NCBI RefSeq assembly: GCF_008639165.1
Contig: NZ_CP029197.1
Span: 4,902,001 to 4,966,000, forward strand
DNA from: Streptomyces venezuelae ATCC 10712
Lineage (GTDB): Bacteria; Actinomycetota; Actinomycetes; Streptomycetales; Streptomycetaceae
Direction: 5' to 3'
Length of the DNA stretch: 64,000 bases
This document shows positions 8,945-17,844 of the stretch, piece after piece. The translations under genes were made by a program, and so were the position numbers. Position 1 is the first letter of the stretch. Every line of letters starts with the position of its first letter. Below the pieces are notes generated by a model, which saw only the letters and a list, made by a program, of their open reading frames with translations, had not been told where the DNA came from and ran no database searches.

Positions 8945-10203
8945 GCACCGGCACTGTCACCAAGCCGAGCGCCGCGCCCAAGGGCGGCGGACGCCGCAAG
9001 CTCACCCTGCCGTGGATCATGCTGATCGTCGCGGCCGGTCTCCTGCTCTTCTCCCTGGTCCGGGCCGTCTCCGGGGCCAATGACCTCACCTCGGTGGGCC
9101 AGGTCTCCGGCGCGCTCCAGCTCGCCGTGCCGATCGGCCTCGCCGGTCTCGGCGGTCTGTGGGCCGAGCGCGCGGGCGTCGTCAACATCGGCCTCGAAGG
9201 CATGATGGTGCTCGGCACCTGGTTCGGCGCCTGGGCCGGATACCAGTGGGGCCCCTGGGTGGGCGTCCTCTTCGGTCTCCTCGGCGGTGCGCTCGGCGGT
9301 CTGCTGCACGCGATCATCACCGTCACGTTCAACGTGAACCACATCGTCTCCGGTGTGGCGATCAACATCCTCGCGGTCGGCTTCACCCAGTACCTGTCGA
9401 ACTTCACGTTCGCCGAGGCCGACGGCGGCTCCTCCAAGCAGTCCCCGCGCATCGACCAGATCACCAAGGTCACGATCCCAGGGCTCTCCGACTGGCTGTC
9501 CGACCTCCAGGCCAAGCACTGGTTCTTCGTCTCGGACCTGGCGGGCATCCTCGGCGGCCTCGTCACCAACCTGTCGCTGCTGACGATCGTCGCCGTGCTG
9601 CTGATCCCGGCCACCTGGTGGGTGCTCTGGCGCACCGCCTTCGGTCTGCGGCTGCGCTCCTGCGGTGAGAACCCGGTGGCGGCCGAGTCCCTCGGCGTGA
9701 ACGTCTACAAGTACAAGTACATCGCCGTCACCACCTCCGGCGCCCTCGCGGGCCTCGGCGGCGCGTTCCTCGCGATCGTCGCCACCGGCATCTACCAGGA
9801 GGGCCAGACCGGCGGCCGCGGTTACATCGGCCTCGCCGCGATGATCTTCGGCAACTGGATGCCCGGCGGCATGGCGCTCGGCGCCGGCCTCTTCGGCTTC
9901 ACCGACAGCCTCAAGCTCCGCGGCGGCGCCGAGAACGTCCACGCGCTGCTGCTGCTGGTCGCCGTGCTCCTGGTGATCGCCGCGCTGTGGCAGCTGTACA
10001 AGAAGAAGTACGTGGTCGGCGTGATCTCCGCGGCCTTCTCGGCCGGGTTCTTCCTCTGGTACGCGCTGACCGACGAGGTCCCGAGCCAGTTCGTCGACGC
10101 GGCCCCGTACATCACCACGCTGCTCGTGCTCGCCCTGTCGGCGCAGCGCCTGCGGATGCCGAAGGCGGACGGCCTGCCCTACCGGAAGGGTCAGGGCAAG
10201 TGA
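8941..10203 (+). CDS. Nucleoside ABC importer permease 2
   Basis: The 420-residue permease has a 25-residue charged cytoplasmic N-terminus, then about ten membrane segments. Conserved motifs are AERAGVVNIGLEGMMVLG and CGENPVAAESLGV, the usual partner signature of the BPD_transp_2 nucleoside/sugar family. It would form the heterodimeric channel with permease 1. A further hydrophobic segment near the C-terminus (VVGVISAAFSAGFFLWY) makes it longer than typical 310-residue partners. Its stop overlaps the cdd start (GTGA at 10200-10203), linking uptake to cytidine deamination. Confidence 0.92.
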   Translation: MSTGTVTKPSAAPKGGGRRKLTLPWIMLIVAAGLLLFSLVRAVSGANDLTSVGQVSGALQLAVPIGLAGLGGLWAERAGVVNIGLEGMMVLGTWFGAWAGYQWGPWVGVLFGLLGGALGGLLHAIITVTFNVNHIVSGVAINILAVGFTQYLSNFTFAEADGGSSKQSPRIDQITKVTIPGLSDWLSDLQAKHWFFVSDLAGILGGLVTNLSLLTIVAVLLIPATWWVLWRTAFGLRLRSCGENPVAAESLGVNVYKYKYIAVTTSGALAGLGGAFLAIVATGIYQEGQTGGRGYIGLAAMIFGNWMPGGMALGAGLFGFTDSLKLRGGAENVHALLLLVAVLLVIAALWQLYKKKYVVGVISAAFSAGFFLWYALTDEVPSQFVDAAPYITTLLVLALSAQRLRMPKADGLPYRKGQGK

Positions 10204-10604
10204 CGACGGCCCCGTCCGAGGCCGACTGGGAGGCCCTGCGGGTCGCGGCCCGCGAGGCCATGGCCCGCGCGTACGCCCCGTACTCGGGCTTCCCGGTCGG
10301 TGCGGCGGCGCTCGTCGACGACGGGCGGACGGTCTCCGGCTGCAACGTCGAGAACGCCTCGTACGGGCTCAGCCTGTGCGCCGAGTGCGGGCTCGTCTCG
10401 CAGCTCCAGGCCACCGGCGGCGGCCGGCTGACCCACTTCGTCTGCGTGGACGGCCGGGGCGAGTCCCTGGTGCCGTGCGGCCGGTGCCGTCAGCTGCTGT
10501 ACGAGTTCGGGGGTCCCGAGCTCGTCCTGGAGACCCCGGCCGGGTTCCGCACCCTGGCCGAGATGCTCCCGCAGGCATTCGGGCCCGACCACCTCGCGAA
10601 GTAA
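10200..10604 (+). CDS. cdd: Cytidine deaminase
   Basis: The 134-residue protein is a typical small homotetrameric cytidine deaminase, converting cytidine and deoxycytidine to uridine and deoxyuridine. Visible features are the substrate motif YSGFPVGAA, the zinc ligand and catalytic CAE motif within CNVENASYGLSLCAECG, and the second zinc pair PCGRCRQ. The GTG start overlaps the permease stop by 4 nt and excludes longer in-frame extensions. It is the last gene of the importer operon, followed by a strong terminator. Confidence 0.95.
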   Translation: MTTAPSEADWEALRVAAREAMARAYAPYSGFPVGAAALVDDGRTVSGCNVENASYGLSLCAECGLVSQLQATGGGRLTHFVCVDGRGESLVPCGRCRQLLYEFGGPELVLETPAGFRTLAEMLPQAFGPDHLAK

Positions 10605-10609
10605 TCCTC

Positions 10610-10646
10610 GGAGCGGCCCTTCCGGCACGATGGGAAGGGCCGCTCC
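10610..10646 (+). terminator. Terminator after cdd
   Basis: A perfect 14-bp stem (GGAGCGGCCCTTCC and its complement) with a 9-nt loop lies 5 nt after the cdd stop codon and is followed by a pyrimidine-rich run. It separates the importer operon from deoA. Confidence 0.85.
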
Positions 10647-10657
10647 TCCTTTCCCCC

Positions 10658-10671
10658 TCTATGCGCGTAGA
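10658..10671. promoter_or_regulatory. Nucleoside-regulon operator, site 3 (deoA)
   Basis: TCTATGCGCGTAGA, a 14-bp near-perfect palindrome differing by one base from the consensus. It lies 13 nt before the deoA ATG and touches the ribosome binding site AAAGAGG (10671-10677). Confidence 0.75.
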
Positions 10672-10684
10672 AAGAGGCACCACC

Positions 10685-11962
10685 ATGGACGTCATCTCCG
10701 TCATCCGCACGAAGCGGGACAAGGGCGAGCTGAGCCCGGAGCAGATCGACTGGGTCATCGACGCCTACACCCGCGGTGCGGTCGCCGACGAGCAGATGTC
10801 CGCCCTGGCCATGGCCATCCTGCTGAACGGCATGAACCGCGCGGAGATCGCCCGCTGGACGGCGGCGATGATCGCGAGCGGCGAGCGCATGAACTTCGAC
10901 TCCCTGTCCCGCCCGACCGCCGACAAGCACTCCACCGGCGGCGTCGGTGACAAGATCACCCTCCCGCTCGCCCCGCTCGTCGCCGCCTGCGGCGCGGCCG
11001 TCCCGCAGCTCTCCGGGCGCGGCCTCGGCCACACCGGTGGCACGCTCGACAAGCTGGAGTCCATCCCCGGCTGGCGCGCGCTGCTCTCCAACGAGGAGAT
11101 GCTGCACGTCCTCGACACCACCGGCGCGGTCATCTGCGCGGCGGGCGACGGCCTCGCCCCCGCCGACAAGAAGCTGTACGCGCTCCGCGACGTCACCGGC
11201 ACGGTCGAGGCGATCCCGCTGATCGCCTCCTCGATCATGTCGAAGAAGATCGCCGAGGGCACCGGCTCGCTGGTCCTCGACGTCAAGGTCGGCACCGGCG
11301 CGTTCATGAAGAACATCGAGGACGCGCGCGAGCTCGCCTCGACGATGGTCGGCCTCGGCACCGACAGCGGCGTGAAGACCGTCGCGCTGCTCACCGACAT
11401 GTCCACCCCGCTCGGCCTCACCGCCGGCAACGCCCTTGAGGTCCGTGAGTCGGTCGAGGTCCTCGCGGGCGGCGGCCCGGCGGACGTCGTCGAGCTGACG
11501 ATCGCGCTGGCGGCCGAGATGCTCGCCGCGGCCGGCATCAAGGACGCCGACCCGGCGAAGGCACTCGCGGACGGCTCGGCGATGGACCACTGGCGGCGGA
11601 TGATCGCGGCCCAGGGCGGCGACCCGGACGCGGCCCTCCCGGTCGCCCGCGAGCAGCACGTCGTCACGGCCCCGTCGTCCGGTGTCCTCACCCGCCTCGA
11701 CGCGTACGACATCGGCATCGCCGCCTGGCGCCTGGGCGCGGGCCGCGCCCGCAAGGAGGACCCGGTGCAGGCGGGCGCGGGCGTCGAGCTCCACGCCAAG
11801 CCGGGCGACACGGTGACGGCGGGCCAGCCGCTGGTGACCCTGCACACGGACACCCCGGAGAAGTTCGACTACGCCCTGCAGTCGCTGGGCTCGGCCTGGG
11901 ACATCGCGGCGGAGGGCACGTCCTTCACCCCGAACCCGATCGTGCTGGACCGCATCGCGTAA
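10685..11962 (+). CDS. deoA: Thymidine phosphorylase (pyrimidine-nucleoside phosphorylase)
   Basis: The 425-residue protein matches nucleoside phosphorylase family 2. The family signature GRGLGHTGGTLDKLE and the phosphate-binding stretch DKHSTGGVGDKITLPLAPLVA are present. It cleaves thymidine or deoxyuridine with phosphate to the base and deoxyribose 1-phosphate in the cytoplasm. The start ATG has AAAGAGG 7 nt upstream. It has its own operator and promoter between the cdd terminator and the start, and a terminator after it, so it is monocistronic. Its product feeds the mutase and DeoC encoded later in the window. Confidence 0.95.
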   Translation: MDVISVIRTKRDKGELSPEQIDWVIDAYTRGAVADEQMSALAMAILLNGMNRAEIARWTAAMIASGERMNFDSLSRPTADKHSTGGVGDKITLPLAPLVAACGAAVPQLSGRGLGHTGGTLDKLESIPGWRALLSNEEMLHVLDTTGAVICAAGDGLAPADKKLYALRDVTGTVEAIPLIASSIMSKKIAEGTGSLVLDVKVGTGAFMKNIEDARELASTMVGLGTDSGVKTVALLTDMSTPLGLTAGNALEVRESVEVLAGGGPADVVELTIALAAEMLAAAGIKDADPAKALADGSAMDHWRRMIAAQGGDPDAALPVAREQHVVTAPSSGVLTRLDAYDIGIAAWRLGAGRARKEDPVQAGAGVELHAKPGDTVTAGQPLVTLHTDTPEKFDYALQSLGSAWDIAAEGTSFTPNPIVLDRIA

Positions 11963-12004
11963 GGCCCTGATCGACGCTGGCATGTGCCAGTGACACCTTC
12001 GGGT

Positions 12005-12038
12005 GAACGGGACCGGTGGACCTCCGCCGGTCCCGTTC
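12005..12038 (+). terminator. Terminator after deoA
   Basis: A perfect 12-bp stem, GAACGGGACCGG and its complement, with a 10-nt loop, about 40 nt after the deoA stop. Confidence 0.8.
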
Positions 12039-12078
12039 GGCATGCTGGGATCGGTGACGACCGAATGAGGAGCACACC

Positions 12079-12669
12079 ATGAGCGCACTCGCTGCCGAGC
12101 CCCAGAACAGCCAGGGCAACGGCTGGGAGGACCTGGTCCGTCGCTGGGAGTCGATGGACTGGCCCGAGGGCTGCAAGGTGGAGATCATCGAGGGGATCAT
12201 CACCGTGGCACCGTCGCCCAGTGTCCGCCACAACCTCACGGCGTCGAAGGTGCACCGACGCCTGTACTCCGTGATTCCGGACGACTGGGCGGTCTTCCAG
12301 ACCCAGTCCATCGCTGTCCGTTCGCGCTCGGGCATGTTCATCCCGGACCTCGTGGTTGTCCCGGAGGATGTTCTCACCGAACCCGGTTCCTACATCCCGG
12401 CCGAGATCTGCCTGCTGGCCGCCGAGGTCACCTCGCCCTCGAATGCGAACCACGACCGCATTACGAAGGCGGCCGCGTACGCGCGAGCGGGAGTCCCGCT
12501 GTACCTGCTCATCGACGCGTACGCCCCCGGGGGCCCCACCGTGACCCTCTACGGAGAGCCGAAGGGCGACGTCTACCGCGTCCTGCGTGCCGTGCCGTTC
12601 GGCGAGGAGATCCACCTCCCCGCCCCCTTCGACCTCGCCCTCGACACGGCGGAGTTCCCGGTCAGCTGA
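12079..12669 (+). CDS. Uma2 family endonuclease-fold protein (DUF820)
   Basis: The 196-residue protein has the DUF820/Uma2 pattern: VEIIEGIITVAPSPSVRHN, then FIPDLVVVPED, then AAEVTSPSNANHDRITKAAAYARAGVPLYLLID. The D...E-x-K residues form a PD-(D/E)XK nuclease-like core. Such genes are abundant in Streptomyces and cyanobacteria and their function is unknown. GAGGAG precedes the ATG. The 3' end overlaps the convergent HAD gene by 8 nt. Confidence 0.85.
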   Translation: MSALAAEPQNSQGNGWEDLVRRWESMDWPEGCKVEIIEGIITVAPSPSVRHNLTASKVHRRLYSVIPDDWAVFQTQSIAVRSRSGMFIPDLVVVPEDVLTEPGSYIPAEICLLAAEVTSPSNANHDRITKAAAYARAGVPLYLLIDAYAPGGPTVTLYGEPKGDVYRVLRAVPFGEEIHLPAPFDLALDTAEFPVS

Positions 12670-13321
12670 GTCCGGCTCCCAGCAGCCCCCTCAGCTCCCG
12701 CATGTGCTCGAAGACCACCGTCCCCGGGCCCGCCAGCCGGTCCGCCCGCGTCAGTCCTCCGCTGTAGCCGAAGGCGCGCATGCCGGCCGCCCGGGCCGCC
12801 TGGACGCCGTACGGGCTGTCCTCGACCACCGCGCAGCGCTCCGGCGGGACGCCCATCGTGGCCGCCGCGTGCAGGAAGAGGTCCGGGGCGGGCTTGCCCC
12901 GGGCGACGTCGCGGGCGCTGAACATCCGGCCCTCGAAGCGGTCCAGGAGCCCCGCGCGGCCGAGGTTCTTCCGGATGGAGGCGTGGCTGCCGTTGGAGGC
13001 GAGGCAGTACGGGACGGCCAGCGCGTCCAGGAGGTCCGTGACGCCCTCCACGGCCGTCAGTTCCGCGTCCAGGGCGTCCTCGTACCGCTGCTTGAAGGGT
13101 GCCTGCCAGTCGGGCTCCAGCGGGCGGCCCCGGCGCTCCTCCACGATCGCGGTGAGCATGTCGTGCGAGGAGCCGACGAAGTACTCGACCATCTCGATCT
13201 CGGTGAACTCCGCCCCGAGGGACGCGAACACCTCCCGGTCCACGCGGCAGTAGATCCGCTCGCTGTCCACCAGGACACCGTCGCAGTCGAAGATCACCAG
13301 TTCGGCGGGTTCAAGAGTCAT
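12662..13321 (-). CDS. HAD family hydrolase (beta-phosphoglucomutase/sugar phosphatase type)
   Basis: The 219-residue protein has HAD motif I FDCDGVLVDSE, motif II region CLASNGSH, Lys in GKPAPDLF and motif IV VVEDSPYGVQAA. The small alpha-helical cap after motif I places it in subclass IA with phosphoglycolate phosphatase and beta-phosphoglucomutase. A cytoplasmic sugar-phosphate phosphatase is most likely; the substrate is unknown. TAGGGT is exactly 7 nt before the ATG with no ribosome binding site between, so the transcript is probably leaderless. Confidence 0.87.
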   Translation of the reverse strand: MTLEPAELVIFDCDGVLVDSERIYCRVDREVFASLGAEFTEIEMVEYFVGSSHDMLTAIVEERRGRPLEPDWQAPFKQRYEDALDAELTAVEGVTDLLDALAVPYCLASNGSHASIRKNLGRAGLLDRFEGRMFSARDVARGKPAPDLFLHAAATMGVPPERCAVVEDSPYGVQAARAAGMRAFGYSGGLTRADRLAGPGTVVFEHMRELRGLLGAGLS

Positions 13322-13386
13322 GGCCCCGACCCTAAGGCGGGGGTGATCACCGATGACTTTGGGTCCGCGGAGCGGTCCTCCACCGT

Positions 13387-13665
13387 GTGGACACCAGCCA
13401 ACCGCTTGTCGTGACCCTGACCGCCCGGCCAGGCCGGGACGAGGTGACCCGGCTCTGTGCCGAGCTCGGGGCCGCCCCGCCGGGGGACGTCGTGTGCGAG
13501 GTCGGGGCGGTCGCGCCCGCCGACCTCGCCGCCGTCGACGCCCTCGCCCGGCTGAAACTCGCCGCCGGACGCCGAGGGCACCGCATCCGGTTCCACGGAG
13601 CGGGGCCCGAGCTGCGGGCCCTGCTCCTGCTCACCGGCCTCGACGGACCGCTGGGAAACCCCTAG
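13387..13665 (+). CDS. Small STAS-domain-like protein
   Basis: This 92-residue protein resembles single STAS domains of anti-sigma-factor antagonists: LVVTLTARPGRDEVTRLC, then CEVGAVAPADLAAVDALARLKLAAGRRGHRIRFHG. The position of the phosphorylatable Ser/Thr of classic antagonists holds Ala-Val-Asp, so regulation by phosphorylation is doubtful. Start choice (GTG) is uncertain. It converges on the sigma factor gene and overlaps it by 4 nt through a shared CTAG. A functional link to that sigma factor is only suggested by proximity. Confidence 0.7.
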   Translation: MDTSQPLVVTLTARPGRDEVTRLCAELGAAPPGDVVCEVGAVAPADLAAVDALARLKLAAGRRGHRIRFHGAGPELRALLLLTGLDGPLGNP

Positions 13666-14633
13666 CCCTCCAGCCGCGCCGGCAGGTCGAACAGCGGGAA
13701 CCAGCGCTCCGTGTCCAGGAAGAAGTCCATCCCGGCGACCTTGCCGTCGCGGAGTTCCAGGACGATCAGCGCCCACGGGCTGAAGCCGCCCGCCGGGTCC
13801 GGGTGGTACTGGGCGAAGGCCGGCGAGCCGTTCGCCACGGTCGGCACCAGCTTCGAGCCGGAGCACACCTCGCCGACGCCCAGCATCCAGCCGACGATGT
13901 CGTCGTGCCCCTGGAGCCAGAGGTCGTACGGCGGCATGGACATGGTCGCGTCCTCGTGGAGGAGCGCGGTCAGCGCCTTCATGTCGTAGCCCTCGAAGGC
14001 CGCCACGTACCGCTCCAGGAGCGCCTTCTGCTCCTCGTCGAGGGGGTTCGCCGGGTCGGAGGTGGCGGGCGCCTGCTCGGCCAGGGTCGCGCGGGCCCGC
14101 TGGAGCGCGCTGTTCACCGAGGCGACGGTGGTGTCGAGGAGCTCGGCGACCTCGCTCGCCTTCCAGGCGAGCACCTCGCGGAGGATGAGCACGGCCCGCT
14201 GCTTCGGCGGCAGGTGCTGGAGCGCGGCCACGAAGGCGAGGCGCACGGTCTCGCGGGAGACGGCCGTCTCGGCCGGGTCGGCGACGGAGGGCAGCACCCG
14301 CCCGTCGGGGACGGGCTCGAGCCAGGTGATCTCGGGCTGCTTCACGAGCTGCGCCTGGGCGACCGGCGTCGGTGAGGTGAGGTCCATCGGCCGTGCCCTC
14401 CGGTTGCCCGCGGTCAGCGCGTCCAGGCAGACGTTGGTGGCGATCCGGTACAGCCAGGACCGCAGCGAGGAGCGGCCCTCGAAGGTGTCGATGGCCTTCC
14501 AGGCGCGGACCATCGTGTCCTGCACCGCGTCCTCCGCCTCGAAGGACGAGCCGAGCATCCGGTAGCAGTAACCGGTCAGCTCCCTGCGGTACTTGTCGAG
14601 TTCGTCGGTCGTCGCGGTCGCGGCGTCGGTCAT
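13662..14633 (-). CDS. SigJ-type ECF sigma factor with C-terminal SnoaL-like domain
   Basis: The protein has sigma-70 region 2 (YCYRMLGSSFEAEDAVQDTM, RSWLYRIATNVCLD) and region 4 (LPPKQRAVLILREVLAWKASEVAELL), followed by a SnoaL_2 domain of about 120 residues ending in a W-F-P-L-F-D segment. Sigma factors of this type have no dedicated membrane anti-sigma gene; the C-terminal domain modulates activity. The start is taken at MTDAATA (323 residues); an upstream GTG at 14666 would add 11 residues. Targets are unknown. Confidence 0.85.
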   Translation of the reverse strand: MTDAATATTDELDKYRRELTGYCYRMLGSSFEAEDAVQDTMVRAWKAIDTFEGRSSLRSWLYRIATNVCLDALTAGNRRARPMDLTSPTPVAQAQLVKQPEITWLEPVPDGRVLPSVADPAETAVSRETVRLAFVAALQHLPPKQRAVLILREVLAWKASEVAELLDTTVASVNSALQRARATLAEQAPATSDPANPLDEEQKALLERYVAAFEGYDMKALTALLHEDATMSMPPYDLWLQGHDDIVGWMLGVGEVCSGSKLVPTVANGSPAFAQYHPDPAGGFSPWALIVLELRDGKVAGMDFFLDTERWFPLFDLPARLEG

Positions 14634-14717
14634 CGGGTCCACACCCCACTCACCCCTCACCGGCACCCGTTCGGCACCGGTGAGAGGGAAGCTACCGCAG
14701 CGGACTGACAGCCGGGG

Positions 14718-15425
14718 TCAGGTTCCCGGCTTGCGCCCGTAGACGAAGACGTCGTCACCGTTCCTGAGCAGGTTCCAGTACGCCTTCGCGTCGGCCGGGC
14801 GCATGTTCACGCAGCCGCCCGAACCCGGCGGGTTCCACATGGACTTGGTGGTCGAGTGGAAGGCCTGGCCGCCGTCGAAGAACTGCGAGTACGGCATGGA
14901 GACGTGGTAGATCGTCGACCAGTGGTTGATGTTCCGCCAGTAGATCTTCTTCAGACCGGTGCGCGTCTCGGTGCCGTCCTTGCCCGTACGGACCGGAACC
15001 GGGCCGTACTTGAGGCGCGAGCCGTCCTGGATCCAGGTCAGCTGACGGGTGAGGTCCACGCAGGCGATCCGGCCCTTGTTGGTCGGACACTTGCGGTCCT
15101 TGTTGGGGTTGGACCCCGCCGCCTTCTGCTGGATCATCGTGTTCATCGTGCGCCAGGTGATCGCCCCCGCGTACCCCGCGCTCGGGGTGATGCCGTGCTT
15201 CAGCTGGAAGGCCTGGATGGCCTTGCAGTCGGCGAGCGACTGGCGCCCGTCGGCGGTCCGCCCCAGGAACTTCTCCACCTGCTTCTGGTACGGGCCCGTC
15301 GTCACGTTGCAGGACGCCGCCTGCGCCGGAGCCGCACCGAGCGCGATCGTCATCGGCACCACCAGCGAGGTGACGCCGGCCGCGATGCCCGCTCTCTTCC
15401 CCATCCGACCCGTGATTCGCTTCAT
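14718..15425 (-). CDS. Secreted L,D-transpeptidase (YkuD) with peptidoglycan-binding-like domain
   Basis: The 235-residue protein has a Sec signal peptide ending near APAQA (residue 36), an N-terminal domain with a degenerate PG-binding repeat (residues 40-100), and a YkuD catalytic domain with His190 (AFHSTTKSMW) and the nucleophile Cys205 in SGGCVNMRP. It would form 3-3 crosslinks or attach proteins to peptidoglycan outside the membrane. Four Cys before the active site could form disulfides. The ATG at 15425 is preferred because GGGGGAG lies 9 nt upstream; a TTG at 15434 directly abuts that site. Confidence 0.88.
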   Translation of the reverse strand: MKRITGRMGKRAGIAAGVTSLVVPMTIALGAAPAQAASCNVTTGPYQKQVEKFLGRTADGRQSLADCKAIQAFQLKHGITPSAGYAGAITWRTMNTMIQQKAAGSNPNKDRKCPTNKGRIACVDLTRQLTWIQDGSRLKYGPVPVRTGKDGTETRTGLKKIYWRNINHWSTIYHVSMPYSQFFDGGQAFHSTTKSMWNPPGSGGCVNMRPADAKAYWNLLRNGDDVFVYGRKPGT

Positions 15426-15502
15426 GAAAGTCAACTCCCCCTAGAGTCCTGACAAGCAGGACGTCCGGGGGAGCGACTCGGTTGCAGCGGAACCGGGCGG
15501 AA

Positions 15503-16786
15503 TCAGCAGGACGGGGCGAGCCGCGTCCGGCGGGCCTCGGCGCGGGCGCTGTGGCTGCCGTAGAGGGTGACCGACACGACGCCCAGGACCGCGACGAGGC
15601 CGATCAGGACGGTGCCCGCCCAGCCGCCCGCGTGGAAGGCGACCGCGCCGAGCGTGCCACCCGCGCTGCTGCCCAGGTAGTACGCGGACTGGTAGAGCGC
15701 CGAGGCCTGGGCGCGGCCGGTCTTCGCCGTCCGGCTCACCGAGGAGGAGGCGACGGCGTGGCCTGCGAAGAAACCGGCGGTGATCAGCACGAGGCCGGCG
15801 AGGACCGCCGCCAGCGTGTCGGCGAGCGACACGAGCAGGCCCGCTGCGGTGGTGGAGACGGCCAGGTAGAGGGCCCCGCGGCGGCCCAGCCGGCCGACGA
15901 GCCGGCCCGCGGCGGCGGAGGAGACCGTGCCGACCAGGTAGACCAGGAAGATCGAGCCGATCACGCCCTGCGGCAGCGAGAACGGCGCCTCGACCAGGCG
16001 GTAGCCGATCACCGTGTACACCGCGCCGAAGACCGTCATGAACAGGGCGCCGATCACGTACAGCCGCATCAGCAGCGGGTCCGCGAGATGCGTCCGCACG
16101 GTCCCGGCCAGCGCCTTCGGGTTGAGCGTGCCGGGCGTGAAGTGCCGTGCCTTCGGCAGCAGCGCCCGGAAGGCCAGCGCGCACAGCAGCGAGGTCAGGC
16201 CGACGGCGGCGACACCCGCCCGCCAGCCCCACATCTGGGCCACCCAGCCGGTCACCAGGCGGCCGCTCATGCCACCGATGGAGTTGCCCGCCACGAACAG
16301 GCCGATCGCGGCCACCAGCGCCTTGGGACGCACCTCCTCGGCGAGGAAGGCCATCGCGGAGGCGGGCAGTCCGGCCAGCGCCGCGCCCTGCAGGGCGCGC
16401 AGCGCGATCAGCGTCTGAAGGTTCGGGGCGAGCGGCACGAGGAGGGCGAGGCCGACCGCGAGGGACAGCGAGGCGGTCATCATCGTGCGCCGGCCGAACC
16501 GCTCGGAGAGGGCGCTGAGCGGGAGGACGCAGAGGGCGAGCGCGCCGGTCGCGGCGGAGACCGTCCAGGAGGCGGCGGAGGCGGTGGCGCCGAACTCGGC
16601 GGAGATCGCCGGGAGGAGGGCCTGCGTCGAGTAGAGGAGCGCGAAGGTCGCGAGGCCCGCGGCGAAGAGGGCGAGGCTCATCCGGCGGAAGCCGGGGGTG
16701 CCCGGGGCGAGGCGGGTGTCGGCGGGGGCGGGGCGGGGCGCGGCGGACGCGTGGGTGGCGGCCGCCTCGGTACTGGCGGAAGGCAT
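15503..16786 (-). CDS. MFS transporter, YnfM-like
   Basis: The 427-residue protein has 12 predicted membrane helices and MFS motif A-like loops (ALSERFGRRTMM, RLVGRLGRRGALYL). The sequence resembles the E. coli YnfM/arabinose-efflux-like group. It is divergent from a LysR regulator, the same layout as ynfM/ynfL in enterobacteria, which suggests regulated efflux of a small aromatic or acidic compound. The first 35 residues are a hydrophilic Ala/Pro-rich cytoplasmic tail. The substrate is unknown. Confidence 0.85.
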   Translation of the reverse strand: MPSASTEAAATHASAAPRPAPADTRLAPGTPGFRRMSLALFAAGLATFALLYSTQALLPAISAEFGATASAASWTVSAATGALALCVLPLSALSERFGRRTMMTASLSLAVGLALLVPLAPNLQTLIALRALQGAALAGLPASAMAFLAEEVRPKALVAAIGLFVAGNSIGGMSGRLVTGWVAQMWGWRAGVAAVGLTSLLCALAFRALLPKARHFTPGTLNPKALAGTVRTHLADPLLMRLYVIGALFMTVFGAVYTVIGYRLVEAPFSLPQGVIGSIFLVYLVGTVSSAAAGRLVGRLGRRGALYLAVSTTAAGLLVSLADTLAAVLAGLVLITAGFFAGHAVASSSVSRTAKTGRAQASALYQSAYYLGSSAGGTLGAVAFHAGGWAGTVLIGLVAVLGVVSVTLYGSHSARAEARRTRLAPSC

Positions 16787-16848
16787 GTCTCGAACGTAGG
16801 ACGCGCTGCTTCATGCGTCCAATGCACGGAACTGCTGTAATCGTTCCC

Positions 16849-17844
16849 ATGGTGCATGAGTACAGGTCACAGCCTCGGCTGTCACCGAGTAGTTACGAAG
16901 AAGACATGGGGCCGCTGCTCGCACCGCGGCTCGCGTACTTCGCCGCCGTCGCCCGGCACGAGCACGTGACCCGGGCCGCCGCCGAGATGGGCGTGCCCCA
17001 GTCGACGCTCTCCCGGGCCATGGTCCGGCTCGAACAGGACCTCGGCGTCACCCTCTTCGCCCGCCGCGGCCGCACGGTCTCCCTCACCCCGGCCGGGCGC
17101 CGCTTCCTCACCGCCGCCGAGCGGGCGCTCGCCGAGGTCGAGCGCGCCGCCGACACCGTACGGGCCGACGCCGACCCCACCGCGGGCCGCGTCGCCTTCG
17201 GATTCCTCCACACCATGGGCTCCGAGACCGTCCCCGGCCTCATCCGCGCCTTCCGCGTCGACCATCCGCGGATCCGCTTCACCCTCGTCCAGAACTACGG
17301 CGAGGCCATGATCGAACGGCTCCGGGCCGGTGACCTCGACCTCTGTCTGACCTCCCCGGTGCCGGACGCCCCCGACCTGGTCGCCCGCCGCCTCGACGAA
17401 CAGCGGCTCCGGCTCGTCGTCCCCGACGACCACCGGCTCGCCGGCCGCAAGCGGGTCCGGCTCGCCGAGGCCGCCGACGAGACCTTCGTGACCCTGGAAC
17501 CCGGGTACGGGCTCCGCCGCATCACCGACGACCTCTGCGCGGAGGCCGGGTTCAGGCCCCGGGTCGCCTTCGAGGGCGAGGAGGCCGAGACCCTGCGCGG
17601 CCTGGTCGCCGCCGGCCTCGGCGTCGCCCTGCTGCCCCCGCCGGCCGTCCCGCGCCCCGGCGTCGTCGAGCTCACCGTCACCGCGCCGCGCGCGGTCCGC
17701 GAGATCGGCGTCGCCTGGCTGGACGGCCACCCCGACACCGCCCCGGTGGCCGCCTTCAAGAAGTTCCTGCTGAGCCGCCGGGGGCACCTGCTGCCCAAGG
17801 ACCTGCCCAAGGACCCCGCCGCGGACCCGTCACCGCCGGAGTGA
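16849..17844 (+). CDS. LysR family transcriptional regulator
   Basis: The 331-residue protein has an N-terminal winged HTH (YFAAVARHEHVTRAAAEMGVPQSTLSRAMVRLEQDLG) and a LysR substrate-binding domain (RVAFGFLHTMGSETVPGLI onward). The start at ATG 16849 (MVHEYRS) is preferred over 16813, leaving about 60 nt to the divergent MFS gene. The regulator probably controls that transporter and itself. TGTAAT sits 7 nt before the ATG, consistent with a leaderless message. The 3' end overlaps the convergent hydrolase gene by 15 nt. Confidence 0.87.
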   Translation: MVHEYRSQPRLSPSSYEEDMGPLLAPRLAYFAAVARHEHVTRAAAEMGVPQSTLSRAMVRLEQDLGVTLFARRGRTVSLTPAGRRFLTAAERALAEVERAADTVRADADPTAGRVAFGFLHTMGSETVPGLIRAFRVDHPRIRFTLVQNYGEAMIERLRAGDLDLCLTSPVPDAPDLVARRLDEQRLRLVVPDDHRLAGRKRVRLAEAADETFVTLEPGYGLRRITDDLCAEAGFRPRVAFEGEEAETLRGLVAAGLGVALLPPPAVPRPGVVELTVTAPRAVREIGVAWLDGHPDTAPVAAFKKFLLSRRGHLLPKDLPKDPAADPSPPE

